A stretch of DNA of 64,000 nt from Flavivirga aquatica (GCF_001747085.1 NZ_MDJD01000047.1:1-64000), one strand, 5' to 3'. Positions 1 through 9,149 are shown, counted from the stretch's first letter. A program made the numbers and translations. The notes: generated from the letters alone by a model not told the origin.

Positions 1-2
1 AT

Positions 3-125
3 AAAAAAGCCAACCAAATAGGTTATAAAACTGCTAAAAGAAGATTTAAAATGGAACTCAGAAATTTAGCTATTGCTATGATTGTTGTAGATTGTGATGG
101 AAACTTAAACCATTTTGAGACTTAA
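3..125 (+). CDS. C-terminal fragment of an unidentified protein (gene starts before the window)
   Basis: The third plus frame is open from the left edge and ends at a TAA at 123-125, giving about 40 residues that end in NLNHFET. The tail has a short hydrophobic strand (LAIAMIVVD). It is followed at once by a strong hairpin, as expected for the end of a real gene. I do not recognise the family from so little sequence. Confidence 0.5.
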   Translation, partial: KKANQIGYKTAKRRFKMELRNLAIAMIVVDCDGNLNHFET

Positions 126-128
126 AAA

Positions 129-177
129 ATGGTCGGAAGAAATTCCGACCATGACTGCTAATTAGCCGCTTTTTTTA
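129..177. terminator. Intrinsic terminator between convergent genes
   Basis: A perfect 10-bp stem, ATGGTCGGAA (129-138) and TTCCGACCAT (143-152), closes on a GAAA tetraloop. A palindrome (157-166) and a T-run (170-176) follow. It lies between the end of the left-edge gene and the convergent oxyR stop at 185, so it probably ends transcription from the left and may serve both. Confidence 0.75.
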
Positions 178-184
178 TTGATTC

Positions 185-1123
185 TTATTTGGGTAAGGGA
201 CTAATTATTTTAACATTTTGAAAAGTAATGGCACCTCTTATGATACCCGAAATAACATCTTGTAATGCTTCTACAATTTGCATTTTTAATTCACTTTTAT
301 GATAAATAATACTAACTTCTCTAGCAGGGGAAGGTGCATTAAAGGGATGCAGGTTTTCTTTTTCTCTCTCATTAAGTTCTAAAGTATGCAAATAGGGTAA
401 GAGTGTCATACCTAAGCCTTCGTTAGATAATTTTATAAGTGTCTCAATACTACCGCTTTCTAATTGAAATTGATCGTCGGAATGATTTTTAAAAGCTTTA
501 CATAAGTTAATAACACCGTCGCGAAAGCAATGTCCATCTTCAAGAAGTAGCATATCATTAATATCTAAGTCTGAAACGTCTATTTTTTCGTTAGTATGTA
601 ATCTATGTCCCTTTGGTATGTAATTTACAAATGGTTCAAAATAAAGTACACGTTCTTTTATATTCTCATCTTCAAGAGGTGTTGCAGCTATAGCAGCATC
701 TAAATTACCGTCTTTAATTCTAAGAATAATTTCTTCGGTTGTTAATTCTTCTATTTTAAGTTTTACTTTTGGATGCTTTTTTATAAAGCTTTTTAAAAAC
801 ATTGGAAGCAGTGTAGGCATTACCGTAGGTATAATACCTAATTTAAACTCACCACCAATAAAACCTTTTTGCTGGTCTACTATATCTTGAATTCTATAAG
901 ATTCATTAACTATATTTCTGGCTTGATTAACAATTTTTTTACCAACTTCTGTAAGTTCAATAGGTTTTTTACTTCTATCAAAAATAAGAACATCTAACTG
1001 ATCTTCGAGTTTTTGTATTTGCATACTCAACGTAGGTTGGGTAACAAAACATTTCTCAGCAGCTTTAGTGAAATTTTGATTTTCGGCTACAGCCAAAACA
1101 TAATATAATTGAGTAATTGTCAT
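185..1123 (-). CDS. oxyR: OxyR-type hydrogen-peroxide sensing LysR regulator
   Basis: This 312-residue LysR-family protein is a peroxide-responsive transcription activator. The N-terminal winged helix (about residues 1-60) has the typical AAEKCFVTQPTLSMQIQKLE recognition region. The effector domain carries GHCFRDGVINLC, with two cysteines spaced like the redox pair Cys199/Cys208 of E. coli OxyR, which is the main reason for choosing OxyR over other LysR proteins. The length is normal for the family. It is divergent from a Dps-type gene (1221-1701), a classic OxyR target, which supports the call. The start at 1123 fits the conserved N-terminus MTITQLYYVLAVAE. Confidence 0.9.
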   Translation of the reverse strand: MTITQLYYVLAVAENQNFTKAAEKCFVTQPTLSMQIQKLEDQLDVLIFDRSKKPIELTEVGKKIVNQARNIVNESYRIQDIVDQQKGFIGGEFKLGIIPTVMPTLLPMFLKSFIKKHPKVKLKIEELTTEEIILRIKDGNLDAAIAATPLEDENIKERVLYFEPFVNYIPKGHRLHTNEKIDVSDLDINDMLLLEDGHCFRDGVINLCKAFKNHSDDQFQLESGSIETLIKLSNEGLGMTLLPYLHTLELNEREKENLHPFNAPSPAREVSIIYHKSELKMQIVEALQDVISGIIRGAITFQNVKIISPLPK

Positions 1124-1155
1124 AATAATCAGTTTAGGCTATAAAAATATAAAAA

Positions 1156-1203
1156 CTATCAATAAAACTTATAGAAAGACCTATTAATTATAAATTAAAT
1201 TTG
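1156..1203 (+). promoter_or_regulatory. Candidate dps promoter with OxyR-like half-sites
   Basis: TAAATTTG at 1196-1203 matches the Bacteroidetes -7 consensus TAnnTTTG and lies 17 bp before the dps start. Just upstream are CTAT (1156-1159), ATAG (1171-1174) and CTAT (1181-1184), which resemble the ATAG/CTAT half-sites of OxyR operators, although the spacing (6 rather than 7) is not canonical. Control of dps and of oxyR itself is an inference from the divergent arrangement. Confidence 0.35.
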
Positions 1204-1220
1204 TAGTAAATGAAAAAGAT

Positions 1221-1701
1221 ATGATACTTAATAGTTTAGGATTAGAAATAAAAAAGGCAAAAGCTATAACAGGTGATTTGAACCACTTATTAGCAAATTT
1301 TCAAATATATTATCAGAATTTAAGAGGGATTCATTGGGATATTAAAGGAAAACGTTTTTTTTTGATCTACATGTAAAGTTTGAAGAATTATATACAGATG
1401 TGAATATTAAGGTAGATTTAATTGCAGAACGTATTTTAACTTTAGGAGAAACACCATTTCATACTTTTATAGATTATATTGAAAATGCACAAGTTCCTAT
1501 TGGAAAAATATTTCGCAAGATGATAAAGCGGTTAGATTAATTGTAGAGTCATTAACCAAACTTTTAAAAATTGAAAGGCAGATTTTAGATAAATCAGGAG
1601 AAGCTAATGATGAAGGTACTAATTCTATGGTGAGTGATTTTATTGCAGAACAAGAGAAAACGGTTTGGGTGATGAAAGCTTGGTTAAATGAAACAGTTTA
1701 G
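1221..1701 (+). pseudogene. dps: Dps/ferritin-like DNA-protection protein, frameshifted twice
   Basis: Read across three frames the segment encodes a near full-length Dps: an N-terminal helix with NLRGIHWDIKGKRFF, then LHVKFEELYTDVNIKVDLIAERIL with the ferroxidase-type acidic residues, then a C-terminal helix ending AEQEKTVWVMKAWLNETV. Dps proteins store iron and shield DNA under peroxide stress. Two breaks disrupt it. A run of nine T near 1354-1363 has two bases too many or one too few for the Dps frame, and an A-run near 1503 has lost one base. Both are in homopolymers, so sequencing or assembly error is as likely as true decay. The divergent oxyR next door supports the identity. Confidence 0.8.
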
Positions 1702-1741
1702 TTTACTATAAAAGGGGATTAATTATTAGGAAATAGATATA

Positions 1742-3073
1742 TTATAATAATCCTCTAGCTTTAATTTCTAGGTATTTATTAATGGTATCTATGGTAAGAT
1801 TCTCAGGAGTTGTGAGAATGGAGTAGATGCCATATTTTTTTAATTCATTAACAATTAAACGTTTTTCAAAAGCAAACTTTTCTGCAATAACTTTATCGTA
1901 TACTTGTTGTACTGTTTCGGCATTGTTTTTAATTAAATTAGTTAACTCTGTGTTTTTAAAAAAAATGACAACTAATAAATGGCTTTTGGATATCGCTTTT
2001 AAATAAGGTAACTGTCTTTCTAGACTATCTAAAGTTTCAAAATTAGTATACATAAAAATAAGACTTCTATGCGTAATGTGTCTCTTTATATTACCATATA
2101 ATCTTCCAAAATCACTTTCAAAAAAATCTGTTTTAACATTATAAAGTGATTCTAAAATAAGTTGCATTTGTGAACTTCTTTTTTCGGCAACAACAATGTT
2201 TTCAATACGTTTAGAAAATGAAAACATGCCTGCTTTGTCATGTTTTTTCAATACAACATTACTAATAACAAGTGTTGCGTTTATGGCATAATCTAAAAGG
2301 CTTAAACCGTTAAAAGGCATTTTCATGATGCGACCTTTGTCTATTATAGAATATACAGGTTGAGATTTTTCGTCTTGAAATTGATTGACCATTAATTGAT
2401 TTCTCTTCGCAGTAGCCTTCCAATTAATGGTACGTAAATCGTCGCCTAAAACATAGTCTTTTATTTGTTCAAATTCCATAGAATGGCCTAAACGTCGTAC
2501 TTTTTTAAGGCCGTATTCTAATGAATTCTGATTAATATTTAAAAGTTCGAATTTTTTTAATTGTTTAAAGCTAGGGTAGGTTGGTACCATTACTCCTTTT
2601 TCGAACATAAATCGTTTTGCTACAAAGTTTAAAATAGATGAAGCATATACATTTAAGCTACCAAAATGATATTCGCCACGTTCTGTGGGCTTTAATATGT
2701 ATTGTACAGTTTTTGTTTTACGAGAAGAAATAGTATCCTTTATTTTAAAATCTCGAACTTGAAATTGCTCAGGGATTTCATCTATAATTTCTAGATGAAT
2801 GGTAATTGGGTAGTTGTTGCTAATATTTAATTCAATTAAATTTTTGTCACCATTAGAAAACTTATCAGGTAAAACTCTAATAGCCTCTATTTTATTTTTA
2901 CCAATAAATACGATTAGAAGGTCTAAAAAGAATAAAAGTATAAGTATTAATATAGTAAGTTGAGCAATATTAAATAAAAAAGGAATGAAATAACTTAAAG
3001 CAAATAACACGACAATGCCAATTCCAGCATAGAAAAAACGAGGTTGTATGTAAAAAGGTTTAAGGAACTTCAA
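1742..3073 (-). CDS. DUF58 domain protein of the MoxR operon
   Basis: The protein has 443 residues. Two N-terminal membrane helices (about 12-60) are followed by a beta-rich region and a DUF58 block with the hallmark EFEQIKDYVLGDDLRTINWK. The C-terminal half resembles a von Willebrand A fold with an incomplete metal site (YSIIDKGRIM). DUF58 proteins pair with MoxR AAA+ ATPases, probably in envelope complex assembly, but the exact role is unknown. It is the last gene of the minus-strand operon running from 7544, with a small DUF805 gene between it and moxR. Confidence 0.85.
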   Translation of the reverse strand: MKFLKPFYIQPRFFYAGIGIVVLFALSYFIPFLFNIAQLTILILILLFFLDLLIVFIGKNKIEAIRVLPDKFSNGDKNLIELNISNNYPITIHLEIIDEIPEQFQVRDFKIKDTISSRKTKTVQYILKPTERGEYHFGSLNVYASSILNFVAKRFMFEKGVMVPTYPSFKQLKKFELLNINQNSLEYGLKKVRRLGHSMEFEQIKDYVLGDDLRTINWKATAKRNQLMVNQFQDEKSQPVYSIIDKGRIMKMPFNGLSLLDYAINATLVISNVVLKKHDKAGMFSFSKRIENIVVAEKRSSQMQLILESLYNVKTDFFESDFGRLYGNIKRHITHRSLIFMYTNFETLDSLERQLPYLKAISKSHLLVVIFFKNTELTNLIKNNAETVQQVYDKVIAEKFAFEKRLIVNELKKYGIYSILTTPENLTIDTINKYLEIKARGLL

Positions 3074-3142
3074 ATTTTGTTAGTTATTAGTTGTTAAAAG
3101 CGAGATGTGATTTCTCTCTATGTTCGCAATGATTATAGATTA

Positions 3143-3502
3143 TTAGTTTTCAATACTTTTTCCTATTTCATTTATATCATCATAATTACCAATACCTTTT
3201 GGGTTATTCCCGTAATGATTTGGTCCATGATCTCCATTGGCAAAAAACATCCAAAGTTGATAGAAAGGAATAAGTTGATACCAACCACTGTTACCTCTAT
3301 CGTGACAACGTTTTGCACCCTGAACTACAATAATATATATTAAAGGAATTACAATTACTATTTGTATATATTCTGAGAAAGGTATATTAGAAAGCTCAGT
3401 GAATAGACTTAAACCATTAACTATTAGTATATATCCTAAATAGGAAAGGCCGTATTCGGTTCTTCTAATTCTTCCTTTATATGATAAAATATTTTTGAAC
3501 AT
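3143..3502 (-). CDS. DUF805 family inner-membrane protein
   Basis: This is a 119-residue membrane protein with a typical DUF805 layout. The N-terminal SYKGRIRRTEYG motif is followed by hydrophobic segments, then a conserved GAKRCHDRGNSGWYQLIP turn, and a polar tail ending in NPKGIGNYDD. The function of DUF805 is unknown. It lies between moxR and the DUF58 gene, on the same strand with gaps of about 50-70 bp, so it may be cotranscribed, though it is not a regular member of this operon type. Confidence 0.85.
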   Translation of the reverse strand: MFKNILSYKGRIRRTEYGLSYLGYILIVNGLSLFTELSNIPFSEYIQIVIVIPLIYIIVVQGAKRCHDRGNSGWYQLIPFYQLWMFFANGDHGPNHYGNNPKGIGNYDDINEIGKSIEN

Positions 3503-3554
3503 AATTTTTATTCTAATAATTGCTTGCTATTTACTGAACACTGCCAACTGAATG

Positions 3555-4622
3555 TTACCTTGGTATCTCAACAGTTTCAATAATTTGTTTAATAATTTGT
3601 TTACTTGAAACACCTTCCATTTCACGCTCTGGAGTTACAATAACTCTATGTTGAAGTACAGGAATTGCTGCACGTTTTATATCTTCTGGAGTTACAAAAT
3701 CGCGTCCGCTCATAGCAGCAAAAGCTTTACTGGCTTTTAATATAGCTATTGAAGCTCTTGGAGATGCGCCTAAATATAAAAACTGATTGCTTCTTGTAGA
3801 TACGATAAGTTCTGCAATATATTTAAGGAGATGCTTTTCAATAATTATTTGGCTAACAAGTTTTTGGTATTTAATGATTTGTTCGGCAGAAAGAAACGAT
3901 GTTATTTCTGCAGTTTTTTGTTTGTCTTTAAGTTCGTGTTCCCTAGAAAGGATTTCTATTTCTTCTTCAAGGTTAGGGTATTCTACATCAATTTTAAATA
4001 AAAAACGGTCTAATTGTGCTTCAGGTAATCTGTAGGTGCCTTCTTGTTCTACAGGATTTTGTGTGGCTAAAACTATAAAAGGAGAGTCTAGTAGAAACTT
4101 GTTACCGTCAATAGTAATTTGTTGTTCTTCCATAACTTCAAACAAAGCAGCTTGCGTTTTTGCAGGAGCTCTATTAATCTCATCAATAAGAATCATATTA
4201 GAAAAGATTGGACCTTTTTTAAACTCGAATTCAGACGTTTTAAGATTGAAAACAGAAGTTCCTAAAATATCACTAGGCATTAAATCTGGTGTAAATTGAA
4301 TTCGACTAAACCCAACACTTAATGATTTTGCAAGAAGCTTAGCTGTAACTGTTTTTGCTACTCCAGGAACCCCTTCTATAAGCGAATGTCCTTTGGCTAA
4401 AAGTGATGCGATAAGCATATCTACCATATCTTTTTGACCAACAATAACTTTGCCTACCTCGTCTTTAATTTTTTGAACGCTTTGTTGAAGTTCAGATAAA
4501 TCTAATCGACTTTTAAATTGTAAATCATTAGAGTCTTTTAAAACACTACTATCAATTGACGATACAACATCAGATTTTGGTAGGTAATCTTGGTGATTTT
4601 GTGGTTCTTTATTTTCGTCCAT
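3555..4622 (-). CDS. MoxR-family AAA+ ATPase
   Basis: A 355-residue AAA+ ATPase of the MoxR class, thought to act as a chaperone-like motor for envelope or metalloprotein complexes. Visible motifs are Walker A in EGVPGVAKTVTAK, Walker B in MILIDEINRAPAKTQAALFEVMEE, sensor 1 in VLATQNPVEQEGTYRLPEAQLDRF, and the C-terminal GASPRASIAILKASKA segment of the lid. The first 40 or so residues are a polar, probably disordered extension. It starts 2 bp after the upstream DUF4350 gene ends, so translation is probably coupled. Confidence 0.93.
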   Translation of the reverse strand: MDENKEPQNHQDYLPKSDVVSSIDSSVLKDSNDLQFKSRLDLSELQQSVQKIKDEVGKVIVGQKDMVDMLIASLLAKGHSLIEGVPGVAKTVTAKLLAKSLSVGFSRIQFTPDLMPSDILGTSVFNLKTSEFEFKKGPIFSNMILIDEINRAPAKTQAALFEVMEEQQITIDGNKFLLDSPFIVLATQNPVEQEGTYRLPEAQLDRFLFKIDVEYPNLEEEIEILSREHELKDKQKTAEITSFLSAEQIIKYQKLVSQIIIEKHLLKYIAELIVSTRSNQFLYLGASPRASIAILKASKAFAAMSGRDFVTPEDIKRAAIPVLQHRVIVTPEREMEGVSSKQIIKQIIETVEIPR

Positions 4623-4624
4623 AA

Positions 4625-5830
4625 TTATTTTGAATAAAAAGCTTCAATATGCTTATTTAATTTGATGAGATTTTCTTCAAAAAACTCATTCTTAGATTTT
4701 AACCAATTTATATAATCGATTAATTTTTTTATGTCTTCTTTTTTTCTTCCTGCTTTTGATGCTAGATTTGTAATAAAATCTTCATTTAAGACAGAGGTGT
4801 CTAAGTTGAAATCAGCTCGTATTTTTTCTAAAAAGTACGTTATTTTTTTGTCTATTAAATTTTTATGGTCTTGCGTATCAAAATATAAATTAGATACTGT
4901 TTTCACAAAAGCAACTGTGGTGTTCTGTAAAGGTTTTATTATTCTTATAATACGTTGTCTTCGTTTAGCGTTAAAAATCATGAATAAGATACCAAAAATA
5001 ATGGCCGTAAACCATGCCCAACGAAAGGATAATTGTTCCAAGAACCAGCTTAAGTTAGACTCTTTTTCTACATCGCCATCATAACCAGTTTGTATTTTTC
5101 CATAAGAGTCAAAATACACATCATTTTCAGGTAAATAAGAAATCACGCCCTCTATGTATTTATACCGTTCTTCTTTTAATAAGTGATAATTCGTAAAAGC
5201 TTTTGGTTCTAGGTGTAAAAAAATATGGCCTTTACCAAAAGGAATTTCAATAAAATTAACATGTTTATAATCAATTTTAGAGTAACCTAATATGTTATAA
5301 TTTATCGTGTCAAATTTAGAAAAATAGCTGTCACCTGGGTTTTTATCAAGAGTAATGTCTTTAGTATTAACATGTTTAAGCGACTGGTAAGAGATACTAT
5401 CTTTTTCATTTAAAATATAGTCAATATCAATACGTAATGTATCATGAATTTTTTGAGAGAAATAATAATCTGAAAGGAATAGTGTATTACCAACATCTAC
5501 AAAGTTTAATAATTCATTAACAGAATCCTCATACAGATAATCCGAATTACCAATTATAATATAACTGCCTTTTGCAACATGTTCACCATAACCACCTTCA
5601 GAATTTGCTCTTAAATAACTATTTGGTTGATGGTAAACAGTTCTAAGCTTTTGGTTTTTAAATAAACTAGGTAATTCTTTATAGAATATACTAAGTCCAT
5701 AGGGTTTATTACTTTTTTCATCAAAAGACTCTTCCCAATCTACAGTTTTTGTTTTTTTTACACTTAAAGCTACAGAGGCAACTACTACTAAACCAACAAT
5801 AATTATGAGTACAGGTAAAATTCGTTTCAT
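4625..5830 (-). CDS. DUF4350-type membrane protein
   Basis: The protein has 401 residues, with an N-terminal membrane helix (IIVGLVVVASVALSV), a periplasmic Rossmann-like region that includes GSYIIIGNSDYLYEDSVNELL and GKGHIFLHLEPKAF, a second membrane helix near residues 270-287 and a basic cytoplasmic tail. This matches the DUF4350 proteins regularly found in Bacteroidetes MoxR operons; no enzymatic function is established. It overlaps the upstream gene by one base and is followed after 2 bp by moxR. Confidence 0.8.
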   Translation of the reverse strand: MKRILPVLIIIVGLVVVASVALSVKKTKTVDWEESFDEKSNKPYGLSIFYKELPSLFKNQKLRTVYHQPNSYLRANSEGGYGEHVAKGSYIIIGNSDYLYEDSVNELLNFVDVGNTLFLSDYYFSQKIHDTLRIDIDYILNEKDSISYQSLKHVNTKDITLDKNPGDSYFSKFDTINYNILGYSKIDYKHVNFIEIPFGKGHIFLHLEPKAFTNYHLLKEERYKYIEGVISYLPENDVYFDSYGKIQTGYDGDVEKESNLSWFLEQLSFRWAWFTAIIFGILFMIFNAKRRQRIIRIIKPLQNTTVAFVKTVSNLYFDTQDHKNLIDKKITYFLEKIRADFNLDTSVLNEDFITNLASKAGRKKEDIKKLIDYINWLKSKNEFFEENLIKLNKHIEAFYSK

Positions 5831-6558
5831 TATTTAACCTGTTTTAAAAGAGTTGTAAAATGACGTTTGGCTTGCGTATATTTCTCCATATTTAAAGGGA
5901 ACTCTCCATACCAAATATAGTTATACAAATAAGAGGAGTAAGAGAATTTATTGCTAAATGGAGTGTTGCTTATTTCATTTAAATATTGACTATTGGTTTT
6001 ATCGTCTTCAAATTTTATATAGTTTTTTAAGCTTAATGTTTTTAAAACCAATAAATAATAATATCTAATAGCTAAACGGTAATTGTTATCATTTTCAGCA
6101 CGTTTTATAAGAGCTTGAATGTCTGCATTTTCAATATTTTCTGAAGTTATTTCTTCAAAATCACTATTAAGTTTTTTGCTTTGTTTTGATGAGAACAAGC
6201 CAGATCCACCTTCGTTAAGTAAAATATAAACTAAATAAACTACCGCAATGGCTATGGCTAGATAAAATAACCATCCTAAAAGACCTAAATTTATACTTAT
6301 AGATTCAGAATTATCTCGTTCTTTCCGTTTCGCTTTTTTGTTTTTATAATCTTCATAGTTACCAGACCCTACTTGAGTTTTGGAAACTATTTTTTTTCCC
6401 TCGTAATTATATTTGTCACTAGAGTAACGAGTCTTAAAATTTTCATCAAATTCTCTAAGTTGTTCAGGCTCTTGAAATATATTTATACCAAAAGTTGTTT
6501 GATAGCTAAAAACCATCAAAAACATAAAACAAATAATATGTAGTTTGTTTAATTTCAA
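5830..6558 (-). CDS. DUF4129-like membrane protein
   Basis: The 242-residue protein has an N-terminal signal sequence (FMFLMVFSYQTTFG), a polar periplasmic region, one membrane helix (about 92-115) and a cytoplasmic domain. The domain motifs AIRYYYLLVLKTL, DKTNSQYL and YIWYGEFPL resemble the C-terminal DUF4129 module, thought to be a protein-interaction domain near transglutaminase or MoxR systems. It overlaps the SpoIIM gene upstream by 4 bp and the DUF4350 gene downstream by 1 bp, so it is clearly part of the operon. Confidence 0.75.
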   Translation of the reverse strand: MKLNKLHIICFMFLMVFSYQTTFGINIFQEPEQLREFDENFKTRYSSDKYNYEGKKIVSKTQVGSGNYEDYKNKKAKRKERDNSESISINLGLLGWLFYLAIAIAVVYLVYILLNEGGSGLFSSKQSKKLNSDFEEITSENIENADIQALIKRAENDNNYRLAIRYYYLLVLKTLSLKNYIKFEDDKTNSQYLNEISNTPFSNKFSYSSYLYNYIWYGEFPLNMEKYTQAKRHFTTLLKQVK

Positions 6559-7544
6559 ATAGAAGTAGGGCTTAAAGATGTTAATTGGGTGCTTTCTTTA
6601 TAAACTTTAAAGGGATATATTAAATAATAATAGCTAATAACACCTAAAGTAATTAGTATGATGGCTACAGATAATACATGTGGCATAACATTAGAATATC
6701 TAGTAATAAAACCTTCTAAAAACCCAGCGGCAAATGTAAACGGAAATGTACTAATTAGAATTTTAATACCCGTTTTAGCGCCTATTTTAAATGATGTGTA
6801 TCTAGAATGCGTTGCAGGAAATAAAATACTAGCACCAAGAATTAAACCCGCAGCAGCTTCAATAACTATAGCAAAAATTTCCATAGAACCATGAATCCAA
6901 ATACCACGAACACTTTCCCAAAACACTTCTTTTTCATAAAAGAAATATTGAAAAGAACCTAGCATGATACAGTTTTTAAACATAATATATAATGTACCAA
7001 TACCTAAAAAAATGCCTAAAACAAAAGCAATAATACCAACACGTAAATTATTGATGGTAATACCAATAAAACTACCCCAATTACTTCCGCTTTTATAAAC
7101 AGCAACAGGGTCTCCGGCTTCAATATTCTCTATAGACATGTTTACATAACTATCGCCTAATACAGAGCGAACAAATTCCCCATCGTTAGCAGCAGAAATA
7201 ACACCAATAAAAGTAAATGCAAAAAAAATGATGAAAGCAATGTAGATAAATTTGCGGTATTGATAGCAAATTAGAGGAATTTCTGTTTTCCAAAAAGATA
7301 AAATCCTGTTAGTATCCTCTCGTTTAGTTTTATATATTTTTTGAAACGCTTGAGCAGACAGTTGATTAAGGTATTTAATAACCTTACTTTTAGGGTAGTA
7401 CGTTTGCGCATACGCTAAATCATTAATTAAATGTACATATTGAGAGGCGAGTTCGTCCGGATCTTTAAAGTCATTATTAATGACCGCTTTTTCAAAACTC
7501 AACCATTTTTCCTTATTTTGCTTGATAAATGCAACTTCCCTCAT
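6555..7544 (-). CDS. Stage II sporulation protein M (SpoIIM/DUF95) family membrane protein
   Basis: The 329-residue protein has a soluble helical N-terminus (about 1-95) followed by several membrane helices. Family motifs are FVRSVLGDSYVNMSIENI, SNWGSFIGITINNLRVGI and GIWIHGSMEIFAIVIEAAAG. The family is named from a Bacillus protein, but in this phylum it is a membrane component of the MoxR gene cluster and does not indicate sporulation. It is the first gene of the minus-strand operon (7544 to 1742) and is divergent from the RDD gene, with a 24-bp gap between the starts. Confidence 0.87.
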   Translation of the reverse strand: MREVAFIKQNKEKWLSFEKAVINNDFKDPDELASQYVHLINDLAYAQTYYPKSKVIKYLNQLSAQAFQKIYKTKREDTNRILSFWKTEIPLICYQYRKFIYIAFIIFFAFTFIGVISAANDGEFVRSVLGDSYVNMSIENIEAGDPVAVYKSGSNWGSFIGITINNLRVGIIAFVLGIFLGIGTLYIMFKNCIMLGSFQYFFYEKEVFWESVRGIWIHGSMEIFAIVIEAAAGLILGASILFPATHSRYTSFKIGAKTGIKILISTFPFTFAAGFLEGFITRYSNVMPHVLSVAIILITLGVISYYYLIYPFKVYKESTQLTSLSPTSI

Positions 7545-7568
7545 ATATTCGATAAATTAAAATATAAA

Positions 7569-8288
7569 ATGTCAGAGTTACAAATTAACACGACCCAAAA
7601 TGTGAAAATAATGTTCAATGCCGCAGGAGTAGGGGAAAGATTATTAGCATTTATTATAGATGGAGCCATAAAGATAGGGTATTATCTTGTTTTAAATAAC
7701 GTTTTTGGAGTTTTTGAAGGTATGGACGAATGGTCTCAAATTGGGATTAATACCGTTTTAAGTTTTCCTGTAATGTTTTATACTTTGGTTTTAGAATCTT
7801 TTTTACAAGGGCAAACACTAGGGAAACGGGCTGTTAAAATACGAGTTGTTAAAATTGATGGTTATCAAGCCTCTTTTTCAGATTATGTAGTACGTTGGTT
7901 TTTTAGAATTGTAGATATTTATATTTTTGGAATAGGTTTTTTCGTCATGCTGTTTAATAATAAAAATCAACGTTTTGGAGATATGGCTTCAGGGACAGCC
8001 GTTATAGGCTTAAAGAACCATGTAAATATTAATCATACTATTTTAGAAAATTTAAAAGATAATTATAAACCAACGTATCCTAATGTTATTAAGTTATCCG
8101 ATAATGATGCCCGTATTATAAAAGATACATTTATTAATGCACGAGCAGCAAAAGATTACCAAACATTAATAAAATTAAGAACTAAAATTGTTGAAGTAAC
8201 AGGAATAAAAGAGATGTTGGAAAAAACAGATATGGATTTTATAGATGTGATCTTAAAAGACTACAACTATTATACTCAAGACATATAA
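7569..8288 (+). CDS. RDD family membrane protein
   Basis: I place the start at the ATG at 7569, giving 239 residues that begin MSELQINTTQNVKIMF; a longer reading would run into the divergent SpoIIM gene. The N-terminal RDD domain has three hydrophobic segments and the signatures GVGERLLAFIIDGAI (Arg and Asp), GQTLGKRAVKIRVVKIDG and NKNQRFGDMASGTAVIG. The C-terminal 80 residues are soluble and helical. The function of RDD proteins is unclear; transport is suspected. Divergent location next to the MoxR operon is typical in Flavobacteria. Confidence 0.88.
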   Translation: MSELQINTTQNVKIMFNAAGVGERLLAFIIDGAIKIGYYLVLNNVFGVFEGMDEWSQIGINTVLSFPVMFYTLVLESFLQGQTLGKRAVKIRVVKIDGYQASFSDYVVRWFFRIVDIYIFGIGFFVMLFNNKNQRFGDMASGTAVIGLKNHVNINHTILENLKDNYKPTYPNVIKLSDNDARIIKDTFINARAAKDYQTLIKLRTKIVEVTGIKEMLEKTDMDFIDVILKDYNYYTQDI

Positions 8289-8366
8289 GAATATAACCAC
8301 TTTTTATTTTTGACAAAAGTGTGTAAATCGCTTACTTATAGTAGTATTTAAAAGGGGGTAATTATT

Positions 8367-8446
8367 TGGGGCGTTACCTTATCAGGTCGGGCTTTCGGTA
8401 GTCGCTCTCTGCGAGGAGCTCCAACAATACCTCAATCCCTAACGCA
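8367..8446. repeat. REP-like dispersed repeat, copy A
   Basis: The block starts GGGGCGTTACC, continues with GGTCGGGCTTTCGG and ends CAATCCCTAACGC. The ends form an inverted repeat (GCGTTA / TAACGC). Two further copies with the same conserved blocks are at 31012-31168 and 48797-48880, all in gaps between genes. It lies between the RDD and TRIC-type genes. Confidence 0.7.
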
Positions 8447-8490
8447 ACTTACAGTTATAAATATTAACTTTTAAAATTGAATAAAAGCCT

Positions 8491-9102
8491 ATGTTTTATA
8501 CAATAGATATTTTAGGAACCATAGCATTTGCTATTTCAGGAGTATTAGTAGCCATTGATAAAAAAATGGATTTATTTGGTATACTAATTATTGCTTTTGT
8601 AACAGCTGTTGGAGGCGGCACTCTGCGGGACATATTAATAGGAGAAACACCAGTAAGTTGGATGAAAGATATAACATTCACCTATGTTATTATTGCATCT
8701 ACAGTTTTGGCTATTCTCTTAAGAAGTAAAATTAATTATTTAAGAACATCACTGTTTTTATTTGATACTATTGGTATAGGTTTGTACACCTTAATAGGCA
8801 TAGAAAAAGGTTTAAATGCAGGTTTGCATCCCATTATTTGTATAGCTTTAGGCACTATAACAGCCAGTTTTGGAGGTGTTATTCGAGATATTTTATGTAA
8901 TGAAATACCAGTTGTCTTTAGAAAAGAAATTTATGCAACAGCTTGTATACTTGGTGGTGTTACTTATTTTTTATTAATAAAATTACCAATAAAGAGTAAT
9001 TTGGTTTTTATAATTGCAGGAATTGTTGTGATAGTTACAAGGTTATTAGCAGTCAAGTTTAAGATAGCGTTACCAACAATTTATTCTCATAATAAAAATT
9101 AA
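8491..9102 (+). CDS. TRIC/UPF0126 (YicG-like) cation-channel family membrane protein
   Basis: The 203-residue integral membrane protein has about seven hydrophobic segments and two internally repeated halves. Each half carries the family signature with GG and RD: AVGGGTLRDILIGETPV in the first and ASFGGVIRDILCNEIPVVF in the second. Members are related to trimeric intracellular cation channels, but the bacterial substrate is uncertain. It stands alone on the plus strand after the REP-like repeat. Confidence 0.88.
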   Translation: MFYTIDILGTIAFAISGVLVAIDKKMDLFGILIIAFVTAVGGGTLRDILIGETPVSWMKDITFTYVIIASTVLAILLRSKINYLRTSLFLFDTIGIGLYTLIGIEKGLNAGLHPIICIALGTITASFGGVIRDILCNEIPVVFRKEIYATACILGGVTYFLLIKLPIKSNLVFIIAGIVVIVTRLLAVKFKIALPTIYSHNKN

Positions 9103-9114
9103 TTTTTTAACTTA

Positions 9115-9149
9115 CATCAACCATCAACCATCAACCATCAATCATCAAC
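9115..9149. repeat. Heptanucleotide tandem repeat (CATCAAC x5)
   Basis: Five direct 7-bp units of CATCAAC (the fourth is CATCAAT) run head to tail between the convergent TRIC and cyclophilin genes. The last unit abuts and slightly overlaps the cyclophilin stop codon. Slippage here could change unit number without affecting the TRIC gene. Confidence 0.85.

Noticed and set aside
6555-7544. SpoIIM homologue as a sign of sporulation
   Set aside because: The family is widespread in non-sporulating Bacteroidetes as part of MoxR operons; no other sporulation genes are seen.
9115-9149. Possible CRISPR-like array (five 7-bp units)
   Set aside because: Units are only 7 bp and directly adjacent without spacers, and no cas genes are present. 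It is a simple tandem repeat.
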